From: Epichloe hybrida
Lineage: Eukaryota > Ascomycota > Sordariomycetes > Hypocreales > Clavicipitaceae
Direction: 5' to 3'
Assembly: GCA_019022495.1 (NCBI GenBank)
Contig: JAFEKR010000024.1
Coordinates: 806,001-870,000 of the forward strand
Length of the DNA: 64,000 nt
In this document: positions 1 to 9,768 of the stretch, piece by piece
How the letters are laid out: every line of letters begins with the position of its first letter
How positions within the stretch are numbered: position 1 is the stretch's first letter
Program-made: the position numbers and the translations under genes
The notes under the pieces: generated by a model
The model's input: only the letters and a program-made list of their open reading frames with translations
The model's database searches: none
Told to the model about the DNA's origin: nothing

Positions 1-189
1 GAGCGAGTCAAGCTGGGCCTATGCGGACTTCCTGGCGGCTTCGTGCAGCGTACATCTGCGGCGCTGCTGGGTGCGCCGAGGTCATTCCAGGCTGTGGAGG
101 TCCCTTTTTGTGAGGGGCGCACACCGCCCGGGCTCTGTCGCGCCTGTCCAACGACGGCGCGATCGACATGGCAGACCATACATGTAGAG

Positions 190-572
190 GCGGCAGAATT
201 TTTTCGGACCTCTAATCCGTACATAAATGCACATACCGCGTAAGTCCCGAAACGGAAGGACAGTCCCCACACCTAATTTTGGTGTGGCTCGCGTCTGTTG
301 ATTTTCGCTGTTAATTGAGATGCCTATTTGTGCGATATTTGAAGGTATTAATACTATTGAAAAAGCTACTATTAAAGCTATTGTGAGGCTTTGTGACAAT
401 AGAAAGGAAGGCAAGGAATTGTACAGAAGAGCTTGTGAGCGTTGTATGCTGTAGTAAGCTGTCTGCATTCGCCACTAAAAAGAGCTAGTATATTTAGCGG
501 GGAATTAGGTGGAAAGGTACTTCTTCCGTTTTGGGACTTACGCGGTATGCGCATTTAGAGGTCCCTATGCCG
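190..572. mobile_element. Inverted-repeat element, MITE-like remnant
   Basis: A 32-nt arm at 227-258 is inverted at 523-554 with two mismatches, both G/A transitions. Similarity continues outward in blocks (GGACCTCTAA, then GCGGCA), giving an element of roughly 380 bp. Within the arms the core begins CCGCGTAAGTCCC next to a TA dinucleotide on both sides (234-235 and 546-547), which would fit a Tc1/mariner-like TA insertion of 310 bp; however, the outward similarity argues for longer arms. The interior is more AT-rich than its surroundings and contains only a 44-codon frame (321-455) that I do not recognise. No transposase is present, so if mobile it is non-autonomous or decayed. Confidence 0.55.
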
Positions 573-1530
573 CACTTAACGCCGAGTTCTGGAACAACGT
601 GGAACCGCCTATCGCATGTGGGTTAGGAAGAGCTTTTTCTTCTTTCTTCTTTCTTCTTTCTTAAATTTTACATTTTAAATTTTAAATTTTAAATCCTTTT
701 TCAGCTGAAATGGGATTAAGCTTTGTCCCCTCAACTTCCTTCGTCCGGTGGAATGATGTCACGACGCCGAACCGGGATGGCACAGCCTCGGCCGTGGAAT
801 GGACCCCCCTTGTCTGACGGAGGTCACGGCAAAGCTTGAAATTAAAGTGTTTGCCGGGACTCGATTTCGGAACGGGGTTTGTCCAATTTGCCCATACTGC
901 ATTCCTGACGTTGCTGGATGCGGAAGTGGGCGAGAGGATGGAATCTATATGGATTTCGGGAAGCTGCCCGGTTTCGACGACACGGAGGAGAGGGGGGTTG
1001 GAATGGACTGCCGCATCATGAGGAACTACATCCGTGCCGAGGGGAGTTTTATCGTGTCTCGGCTGCATTTGGATGAAAAAGACGTACTACGTCACGTTCG
1101 CCTCGCTCACGAGGCACTGGAACGAGGTGGATTATCCAAAGGATGTGTATGATGAAGAGTGGTGATGAGAAGTCGTCATGATTGATTGATTGATTACAAG
1201 TCGATTCTGCTTGCTCGGGAACAACTTTATTTGGGGCAGGAAAGAAATAAAACAAGTGGTCGAAGAGATGATTGGCGTCATCTCTAATTTGTACGATTAG
1301 ACCGTTCTGGGTTGCAAGATCCGAAGGGAAACTTTTACCCATCTTATCATGACCCGTGCTGTGACGTGGGATTGTGAGGTTTCGCTCGTTCAGGATGACG
1401 AGACGTCGAATGCGAGCACTGTGATTGGCCAAGCGCGGGGGTTTGATGTAAACAAATGACGCGTCTCCCCTGACGCGTTGAAGACGCCCTTTCCCCCTCC
1501 ATTTTGATGCCGCCAGACCACGACCACCGC

Positions 1531-1532
1531 GG

Positions 1533-1563
<31 letters not shown>

Positions 1564-1570
1564 ACCACCC
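1531..1570. repeat. CCACCG microsatellite
   Basis: A CCACCG/CCACCA tract just before position 1571. On the minus strand it makes a glycine-rich false reading frame. Confidence 0.8.
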
Positions 1571-2265
1571 CATGCATGGCCCGAACTGCAACCTCGAAAT
1601 CCTCGTAGGAAATGTGCCAACGTCTTGTTGGTCCAGCACATTCATTTGTGCACACCACCACGACTGCGAATCGGGTGATGCCCAGCCAGTGGCCGCAGAC
1701 TTGCAGATGAACCCCCTCATCCCGCACACGATCCGAACACGGTCTGGCTTTGAGAACGTACATACGGACTAGGGAGGCCGAGTCGAAGAGCATGGACCGG
1801 GTTTTCTTACTTGTCAATTACACTTTTCCCCTTCAAAGCCCCAGGTGAGGCCAAGCCTTGCCGAGTATCTCATGGCTGAAAAGAAGGCCGCCCTTGCGTA
1901 GAGTGGATGTTTGTTCCAGAGTACTGTAATTTTGTGGGAGAAATTGGACCGCGGTGCTCGCCGAGACCGGTTTCTCCCCACGTCTTGAGAGTCTTGAGAG
2001 AGCCATTGAAGAATCTGGCTAGACAGGGCGTGTCTCAGATCTACACTGCTTGTGTGTGTGGGGGGGGAGGGGGAGGCGAAGGGCGAGTTGTTCAAAATCA
2101 CGTTGGTCAGGTTGGAGGGAGGGGCGTGTAATCCGTACCAAGAACGAGGCAAGAGTCAGTGGGTGCGTTTCATTCATCATGTACGGAGTAGGAGGAGCCA
2201 ATACGCTTGTCATGTTAAGCGCTCTCTGTATGGAGTACAAAGCACGGAGCACGGAGTAATAATAG

Positions 2266-2297
2266 ATGAGATGATGAGATGATGAGATGATGAGATG
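2266..2297. repeat. GATGA tandem repeat
   Basis: A short tandem array of GATGAGAT-like units in intergenic DNA. Confidence 0.8.
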
Positions 2298-3942
2298 CAG
2301 GCCGTGAGAAGGGACGCACGCGCCTTGTACAATGAGATATGACAATGTGACAATAGATCAACGGGAAGTCCGCTCGGGGCTCTGGAACAATGTCAACTCT
2401 AATCTAGTGAGGTATCAGCTGGGCTGCTGGCTTCTCTAGGCAGGGAGTTTGGACGAGAATTGCTCTTTCTTTCTTTTCGAGATTGGCAAAGCATGCATAC
2501 AACTCCGTACTCCGTGCTCCCGTACTTACTAGCCGAATCTCCACTTGTTTAATCGTGCCTTTCGTCATATGTCGAAACCAGGGAAGGGAAAAAGCCGAGT
2601 ACGGACGTACGGATTGATTTTTCGGTAAGACAAGGCAGACGCATTCCAGAGCCGGGTGACAGAAGAAGGGAATAGTCCTTGGTGAGAGATGGGATAGGTC
2701 ATGGGGGATAAGAGGATTCATCGGGCCATTGTCCTTTTATCTCATCGGCCCATCAATGCATCTTGTTCATTCCTGAAGCTCCACCCCGCTGCCGCTGGCC
2801 CTCCTCGTCGGCGACTATTGGTGGCCCGAATGAAGGTTTGAGACGACAAGACGGTGTTATAATGACGCCTTATGCATACGACGGCATCTTGTTCAGAAAC
2901 AGTTGATTCGGTTCCTGGAAGGATCTGGAAGGAAAGGAAGGCAGTACTTTGATGGCTTGAACGGGTTGATGCTCAAATGCTCGCCCTCTCGTCTGAGGTC
3001 CTCGGTCGTGTCATGTCTACGGGGCCCTTTTGGAGGGCGCTCTTGCCTTGGTCGCTGCAGCCTGGGTCAGCTTGCTTGTAGTTAACTTGCGCAACAAACA
3101 CGGCACAACTTTGTGAAAATCTCGTCGATGACATTGTCGCTTCATCTTGACGCGCATCTCGTCATGACAGGCATGAACGAAGAAATTATCGCCATGCTAG
3201 GTCGGCTTGTTCGTTAAATTAAGATATAATGCTGTCGGCGACACGTTGACTCGTGAGAACGGCATCGGTCAAACCCAGAAACCCAGAATCGGATCTTTTG
3301 GGCCACATCGGGACTTGAGGAAACGGGTCTCCATGATGGTTCATGAATTCGGGAAAGGATAGATTCATGAATGGCAAAGTGAAACGAGCAGCATCCGTCC
3401 CTGCGTCGGCGTTTGCATCGATGACCGGCATCTGGTACAATACATGAGTTCCAAACGGTGCGGTAGTTGTTGTACTAGTTGCAACAAGTCATATCAGATG
3501 TCTTATTTCTGACACTGTACTTTTCCGCCTCACACTTTCAGCAAGGTGAAATGCGTTGCGTGTACGGACGGATTGATTAAGCACCGGCCTGTGGCGCGCC
3601 GGCGAAACAAGACGACGCGAGCATCTGTGCGGATTACACATGGTGGCTTCTGCACGACAGCAAATCGACCAAGATTGAATCCTTTGGTTCCTGTCGTGTC
3701 GAGTGCTTGACTTGAATTGCTTGAATGCTTGAATGCTTTTTCAATGGCTTGACTGCCACCCTGGTCGGCGCTCCACTCGGCCTCCTCCAAGGTCGACCAG
3801 GTGGACCCCCGCTCAGCTGCGCTTGGCTGGATCAGGGCGAATCAGGGCGAATCGTCCTTCTATTCCCGCCTTAACGCTCTCACATACCTGCACAAATACC
3901 TTTCAACACGCCCCCCCCTCCTCATTGTACTGGGCAGTAGCA

Positions 3943-4008
3943 CTACCACCACCGCTGCCACCACCGCTGCCACCACCGCTGCCACCACCACTGCCACCAC
4001 CACTGCTG
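3943..4008. repeat. 12-bp CCACCACCGCTG-type minisatellite
   Basis: Degenerate tandem units of CCACCACCGCTG lie in the probable promoter or leader of the forkhead gene. Confidence 0.75.
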
Positions 4009-4456
4009 GTGCTTCTGCTAACTACAACTACTATCGTCTCCCATCCCTTCCTATCCCAACCCGAGCCCATTCATCCTATCTAGCTTTCATCTCGCCTCCC
4101 CCCGCCTCATCAGCTTTCTTCTGATTTCTCTTTCCCACATTGCTGCTTCACCTTCAACCACTGCCAGCAGACCTTCACACGACCCTCTTCAACTTTCGCT
4201 CCTCTTTCAACCAATTTTTCGATTGCTTGCCTCGACTTACTCCCAAAGTATAGCAGCTTCTTCGCAACGTGCCAATACTCACGCACCGCGCGCGGCACGA
4301 GCTCATTACGACGCGTCTGAAATCGTCCACCGCCAACCGCCCCATACCACAGCGACTAGGCCTGAAATACTCGACACCGCTCGACAGGACCAGCAATTTA
4401 AAGTGCCCTGCATTCACGATCCACCCTTCATTTCACAGCAACACAACGTCACTTGG

Positions 4457-4492
4457 GTACGTCTTGGATGCTTCTGCACCCCTTGCGTCTCT

Positions 4493-4525
<33 letters not shown>

Positions 4526-4670
4526 CAAATACTGGCTGGCTGGTTCCTTTTGGGAATTTGGAGTGTTGATCCTCCCCCGAAAGGCACCACCCACCAGTCT
4601 GCTACTTTTCAGACGCCATTTTTCTTCATCATGCACACAGAGCTCAAACTAACTGACTTGCCACACTCAG
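4457..4670 (+). other. Probable 5'-UTR intron of the forkhead gene
   Basis: The donor GTACGT at 4457 and the acceptor CACTCAG ending at 4670 bound 214 nt. An ACTAACTGAC branch-like motif lies about 15-20 nt before the acceptor. The intron would contain a 31-nt T tract (4495-4525) and remove several upstream ATGs from the leader. This is an inference from motifs only. Confidence 0.55.
4495..4525 (+). repeat. Poly-T tract, 31 nt
   Basis: An uninterrupted T31 homopolymer inside the putative leader intron. Confidence 0.95.
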
Positions 4671-4753
4671 TTCTCCCACCTACATTTTGAGCTATTCTAT
4701 TCATTGAAGACGCCTTCTACTCGGCAAATTCGATTCAGTGCAGTCAGCCAAAA

Positions 4754-7021
4754 ATGGCCAGAGCTATGCCATTTTCTGGCCCGAACGAGCCGCTCTGTAT
4801 ATTCCAAGACGAAGACGTCGGCCGAGGTGCCCCGATGACGAGCCACGCCCCCATGCCTTCCGTCACAAAGCCTGCTCGCCGTCCACTGGGCAATTCGAAT
4901 TCCAATGTCATCTTCAACGCCCCGGCGGCGTCCGGTGCTGGTCTTTCGCCACACAAAGCGAGATCATCTTCACCACGGTCACCATTAAAGACTTCGTCAC
5001 AGGGCAATAAGCTAAACATGATACCAATGGCACCACCCATGGGCAGGGCTCTCACAACAGACTGTCTTGAGAAGAAGCCACATCTTTCCAAGTTCAAAAC
5101 GGGCCCTCAACGACCTCAATTCGATATCATGAGCTTCGGGAAAGAAAACATACACCCCCAAATTTTCCCTGCTCCAGCGACAATCAACTTTTCCGTCGAA
5201 TCCTATTATCAAAAACCCAGTGGCAAACGAGTCTTGCTGGACGCTGCGCAGATCAAGGACTCGAGACCTGCCAAAAAGTTCAAAACTGAAGAGCCAGCCT
5301 TACCTCCGCACGGCTCATTCCCTCGGATTACCGATGACGGCGCAAAACCCCCTCACAGCTATGCTCAGCTCATTGGAATGGCTATTCTCCGATCACCCTT
5401 GCGTCGATTGACGCTTGCTCAGATTTACAAATGGATCAGCGATAACTACTCCTTTTACAACCCCACCGACGCCGGCTGGCAGAACAGCATTCGGCACAAC
5501 CTGAGTTTGCATAAGAACTTTATCAAGATCGAACGCCCCAAGGATGACCCAGGCAAGGGCAACTACTGGGGTATTGAGCCTGGTACGGAGTTCCAGTTTC
5601 TGAAAGAGAAGCCAACTAGAAAGGCAGCGCCCACAGCAGAGAATCTTCCGGTCATGTCTACGCGTCTCGAGCCTTCAAGGCCATTCACAGCTCCCCCTTT
5701 GCGGGAACCGACGTTGCCCCCACCAACGACGATGCATTATTCCACTCTTCCACCTCTCCCAACCTCGCAAGCCACGTTGCCCATGCCTGCAGAGCTCTCA
5801 TCCGATGCCACGATTCCTGTGTCTGATAACATGGGCCCAGAGGCTGCGGGTGACAAGTCTGCAGAGACGGATCTGCCCGTTGAGTCGATGTACTCGCCTG
5901 TTCCTGCTAACATGCACTCTTCGCCTCCCGTCTCGAGGCATGCCGAAGCTCGAACCGGAACGCCACCACCCATGTCTCGAAACCCGGCATCTTCGACCTC
6001 TCGGTCACGCAAGCGTAACTTTACATCCATGGACGACAGCGGCTACATCTCATCTCTCGAATCATCTGCCATGCGACCTAACCAAAAAGCATTGTTGTTG
6101 ACGTCGGAAGCTGACCGGCCTCGCATCAAGCGTGGCCGCGCTGAGGAAGAGATTGCCCGCTTGAGAAACTCTTCGCCTTTCAGCCCTTCGAAATCCCGCC
6201 CTCTCACATACGGTCCGATCTCATCATCACCTTTACGGCAGGGCAAGGAACATCAGACTCTCCCGCCCTTGACTCCGATAGTCAAAATGAAGCCTCCTGC
6301 TCGGCCGCCTCCTTCCGCCTCGCCAAACACGAACTTGCGCATTCATCGTGATAAGGTCCGTCACATGCTGCAATCGCCACTGCGACGCGTTACTGGGATC
6401 ACGGAAGAAAGCATGCCCTGGAGCCCGGCTTTCAACCTCGACGATGCTGTGTACACATTTGACGACATGGCCATGCAATCAACTGGTTTCGATATCTTTC
6501 AAGACTTTCCAGGCATGGATGACGACTCAATTTTCCCAAGCATTAGCTCCATAGATGCCGGATCCCCCATTAAGCGCTCTGCCAAGCGTACTCGTCTGGA
6601 TCGATCCATATCAACCTCGGCGCTAGGTGAAAATACCAACTCCGGGTCGAGAAAGTCAATCACTTCAGTGCCGCTCCTCAAAATTGCGGAAAACTCTCCG
6701 TCTCACTTCTTCGACACACCCAGTAAGGCATTTGAGGGACTAGGCTCACCTTCCAAGCTTTTCCAGCAATCGCCATCACGGATGACTTCTCCAAGCAAAT
6801 TTTCAGCCATGCTGGACTACCCGCTAGACTGCAACTGGTCCTCTTTGGGAATGGATCCTACTGATTTCGGCTCTTGCGCCAATGGAGGTTCAGACTTTGC
6901 TGGCTTGGATATCCTACAGGGTTTCGAGAAGATTGGATCAGGATCACAAACATCAAAACAGAAACAACAATCGCGAAGCGGTAAGCCGTGTCTTAATCGA
7001 AGCTTCTCGACGACTTTCTAA
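4754..7021 (+). CDS. Forkhead transcription factor (HCM1/Sep1-like)
   Basis: A single-exon gene of 755 residues. A forkhead DNA-binding domain spans about residues 197-290. It opens with KPPHSYAQLIG, has the recognition-helix motif NSIRHNLSLHK at 244-254 and closes with GKGNYWGIEPG. The rest is low-complexity and rich in S/T-P sites, many of the form SPxK or SPLR, consistent with the CDK-regulated fungal forkheads HCM1 and S. pombe Sep1 that drive cell-cycle transcription. There is no FHA domain, which argues against the Fkh1/Fkh2 branch. Acting in the nucleus as a cell-cycle regulator is inferred from the family. The start is the first ATG of the long frame, with MARAMPFSGPN as a plausible N-terminus. 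The leader is long and probably spliced. Confidence 0.93.
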   Translation: MARAMPFSGPNEPLCIFQDEDVGRGAPMTSHAPMPSVTKPARRPLGNSNSNVIFNAPAASGAGLSPHKARSSSPRSPLKTSSQGNKLNMIPMAPPMGRALTTDCLEKKPHLSKFKTGPQRPQFDIMSFGKENIHPQIFPAPATINFSVESYYQKPSGKRVLLDAAQIKDSRPAKKFKTEEPALPPHGSFPRITDDGAKPPHSYAQLIGMAILRSPLRRLTLAQIYKWISDNYSFYNPTDAGWQNSIRHNLSLHKNFIKIERPKDDPGKGNYWGIEPGTEFQFLKEKPTRKAAPTAENLPVMSTRLEPSRPFTAPPLREPTLPPPTTMHYSTLPPLPTSQATLPMPAELSSDATIPVSDNMGPEAAGDKSAETDLPVESMYSPVPANMHSSPPVSRHAEARTGTPPPMSRNPASSTSRSRKRNFTSMDDSGYISSLESSAMRPNQKALLLTSEADRPRIKRGRAEEEIARLRNSSPFSPSKSRPLTYGPISSSPLRQGKEHQTLPPLTPIVKMKPPARPPPSASPNTNLRIHRDKVRHMLQSPLRRVTGITEESMPWSPAFNLDDAVYTFDDMAMQSTGFDIFQDFPGMDDDSIFPSISSIDAGSPIKRSAKRTRLDRSISTSALGENTNSGSRKSITSVPLLKIAENSPSHFFDTPSKAFEGLGSPSKLFQQSPSRMTSPSKFSAMLDYPLDCNWSSLGMDPTDFGSCANGGSDFAGLDILQGFEKIGSGSQTSKQKQQSRSGKPCLNRSFSTTF

Positions 7022-7925
7022 GACATTTTTTTTTGCAAGACGGAATATTGCAACGAAATCATCTCTATGACCTGAACGAATTGATGAAGGGATGGGAAAG
7101 GCAGCCCTGGATAACCGAGGAAGACCAAATTTTGGTGCTACCAGAGGCAAATTATGCTCGATGGCTCTGGATTTGTGGCTATGGAACGTAAAGGAACTTC
7201 GGCGGCGGCTTCGCGGCGACTGCATTTTTATGGTAATGAGCATGTGGTGTAGTATGAGGCATTAAGGCCCGAGTCGGATACGGGACGGGGTACGGGAACC
7301 AGATCGGCTACCGGACTCGAATTCGGCACATTGGCTCTTGGAGGGTTTTGTTTCCGGCGCATTTTTGTTTCAGCTTTATATTTTTGCCTAAATGGCTTGG
7401 TTCATGGTGGCTCCAGGGCAGCGTATCTTGCAATTTCTTTGCCTTGCTTTATTTGGATGAAACGGAGTCGGGATTAGCAACTAAGGTGGGCAGACATGGC
7501 TTTGGACGGATTTTGTACGTTTGGATCGGATTTCAGGGATAAGTTGGCAACGCAAATCGCTTGCTCGCTAGCTCAAGGTTGAATCGTTAATAATTTCCAG
7601 TAAAAGCACCAGCAGCAACCGTCCTCTGTGATCTAGAATGTGTGAGTGAATCAAGTGGGGGTCCAACCAGGACTAGAATTTTGCTTGCTGAAGACTGAGT
7701 AGGCGCAGAGAGAAAGCAAAAGGCAGTGCAAGTCAAGCTGCAGGTTTATGCTGTTTTCTTGGCGTGAACTAGGGGGGTATCTATCTAGGAATTGAAACCC
7801 CGGAATACAAACATGCGCCATCCTGTCTGTCCGTCCACCAACGCCGCCAAGTCCGATGCGAAGAACGACGTATATATGAATGTATGTATGTATGTATGTA
7901 CAAGTTGGTAGGCCGGTTCGAATGA
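7022..7925. other. Intergenic, convergent 3' regions
   Basis: This lies between the forkhead stop and the ATG101 stop. It has no convincing coding sequence. A GTAT repeat lies at about 7880-7900, next to the ATG101 3' end. Confidence 0.6.
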
Positions 7926-8984
7926 TTAGTAGATTCTCATCCTGGCAGCCCACCCCGTCTCTTTCTGGTCAATATTGATCTTGAATGGGAAAGGGTTGCC
8001 ACCTTGGGTGGTGATGGGCGGGATATGGTCTTTGTGAGCGTTGGCAAAGGTGACGATTTTCATGGCGGTGGTGAAAAGAGTCTGTTCCATTGCGCGACGG
8101 ACTTTTGCTCGTTCTGTTTCGTTGGCAAAAGAAAAGAACGTCGTTCATGTTAGTCGAGAAATACGCTCATCATGTTTATGCACGGAGGAGCATGCAAGAA
8201 CAAATTTCACGCCCCCCCCCCTCTCCCCTGGGGAAAAAAAGAAAGAAAAGAGAGAAGAGAGAACAAAAAAAAAAACGTACCACTCTCGGTCCTGGGTTCT
8301 GCAACCGTCACTTTCAGCGTCCAGCTTTCCCAGCAGACTTCCTCGTCGCCTCTTGACAGCCAGGTCTTGCGTCGACGCTTTTCGAAGAAGCGGATGGCTA
8401 CTTGGCCGCGACCCGCGCCGTTGCTGCTCGCGTCGCGTCCGCCCGAGGAGCGCTCTGCATCGAGTTGGCGTTCCAGGGCGGAGGCGCGCTGGTCAATCAT
8501 GGTTTCGAGTTCGTCATCGTCTACGTACGGGAGTGTGAGGTCGAGGACGTCGCGGGTGCGGGGGGAGAGGGAGGGGAAGAAGCGGGTGAAGAAGATGGTG
8601 TGTAGAATGCCTTGCGAATCATGTTAGGTTAGTCGGGTCCAAATTGGACGTTTGCCATCTCGGTTGCAAGAATGGGGAGATGATTGAATCAAGAAAAACG
8701 CAAAATGGCAACGTTGGTGCTGGGCGAAATGTCCCCGGGACATGGACTGCTTTGCCTGCTGCTTCCTGCTGCGTGGAGTGGAGTGGGAATTTGGAGGGGT
8801 AACTTGTAACTTGGTGGGCTGCTGTTGCTGTGCTGTGTGCTGTGTGCTGTGTGCTGTGTGCTGTGTGCTGATTGCTGTGTGCTGATTGCTGATTGCTGAT
8901 TTAACCTTTGACGACCTCCCGGAGGGAGCGGGGGTCTGTAAAGACGTCGAGGATGAACTCGGGGGGGTCTTTCTGCTGGTTCAT
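7926..8984 (-). CDS. ATG101: Autophagy protein Atg101
   Basis: Three exons on the minus strand (8984-8906, 8610-8281, 8113-7926) give 198 residues. The N-terminus MNQQKDPPEFILDVFTD, the segment ILHTIFFTRFFPSLSP, the basic motif IRFFEKRRRKTW with CWESWTLKV, and the C-terminus FPFKINIDQKETGW match the Atg101 HORMA-fold family. Atg101 binds Atg13 in the Atg1/ULK1 initiation complex in filamentous fungi and animals; budding yeast lacks it. Both introns have GT-AG ends: intron 1 (8611-8905, 295 nt) contains a GTGCTGT repeat, intron 2 is 8114-8280. It is divergent from PEX3, sharing about 0.8 kb of promoter. Confidence 0.92.
8821..8902. repeat. TGTGCTG tandem repeat inside ATG101 intron 1
   Basis: About ten copies of a 7-nt TGTGCTG unit grading into TGATTGC units, all inside intron 1 and ending only a few bases from the donor site. 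Confidence 0.85.
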
Positions 8985-9768
8985 TGTGGGCGAGGCGCGG
9001 GGCTGTTCGTACAAGGACGCTTCCTTCGTTCGCGGATTCATGGATTCATGGATTCACGGGAAGAGACTTGGGGGTGATCTTGTGCCCTGCACAAGAGAAA
9101 AGGCGCAGACAAGACGTCAGAGGGTCAGAGAGGGGGGGGCGGGCGGGGCAATGGGATGTAGTATGGATGTGCATCGAGAGTCTGAGCACGAGCCATCCTC
9201 CTCCCCCCTCCAAGCACCAGCCAGCCAGTGCCAGCCACAGATTTGCCCTCGCCTCGCCACTCAACCCAACAAGCCCCGCTGTCGCTGCTGTTGTCGCTGC
9301 TGTTGTCGCTGCTGTTGTCGCTGCTGTTGTCCCTCATAATGTCCGCGAACCGGGGCCTCGGCTCCTTTCTCCTTCCAGAGCTCTCCAGTGCTCGCGGCAG
9401 CTGAACGAGCCACTTTGCCATTGACGCCAGCCAACGTTTTCACACGCCATCATACGCCATCATACATACGCCATCATTGCACCTCGTTTTTGCCCGCGGA
9501 ATTTTCGGCCGCCCACCATCCACCATCTTCCCAACATTTCCTCAAATCCTCAAATCACCAGGAAACGACCTCCTGGGGTTTCTCCTCCCCTTCTTTGCTC
9601 TCTCCATTGCCGTTCCCTGGAGCAAAGTTGGATATCGAAGCCGAGCACGAAATTCGCCATCTATCCGCACCTTTCCGTCTTTTTAGCCTGGTCTCGACGG
9701 GCGCGGCTGGCCCTCTTGATCCATGATCTGATCTATTCAAACTTGCAACTTTTCCCCGCCTCTGCACC
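8985..9768. promoter_or_regulatory. Divergent promoter region of ATG101 and PEX3
   Basis: The 784 bp between the two start codons hold both promoters and leaders. Visible structures are a GATTCATG duplication near 9040-9055 and a TGTTGTCGCTGC tandem repeat at about 9282-9331. No canonical TATA box was identified. Confidence 0.6.
9282..9331. repeat. 12-bp CGCTGCTGTTGT minisatellite
   Basis: About four tandem copies of a 12-bp unit in the ATG101/PEX3 divergent promoter. Confidence 0.85.

Larger units (their letters stand above)
1..4753. other. Gene-poor region upstream of the forkhead gene
   Basis: I find no coding region with family-like sequence on either strand. Open frames here are short or driven by low-complexity DNA, such as glycine or tryptophan runs from the CCACCG repeat near 1531-1570. 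The region holds the inverted-repeat element at 190-572, an AT tract at about 640-693 made of ATTTTAAATT-like units, a GATGA repeat near 2266-2297, several TACGGAGTA-type motifs (about 2180, 2228, 2503, 2600, 3563) and, from about 4100, a CT-rich leader of the forkhead gene. A lineage-specific or noncoding gene cannot be excluded. Confidence 0.6.

Noticed and set aside
1049..1817. Long minus-strand frames with Gly/Trp/Arg or Val/Ala runs
   Set aside because: They exist only because the CCACCG repeat is open in all three frames; flanking sequence has no family resemblance.
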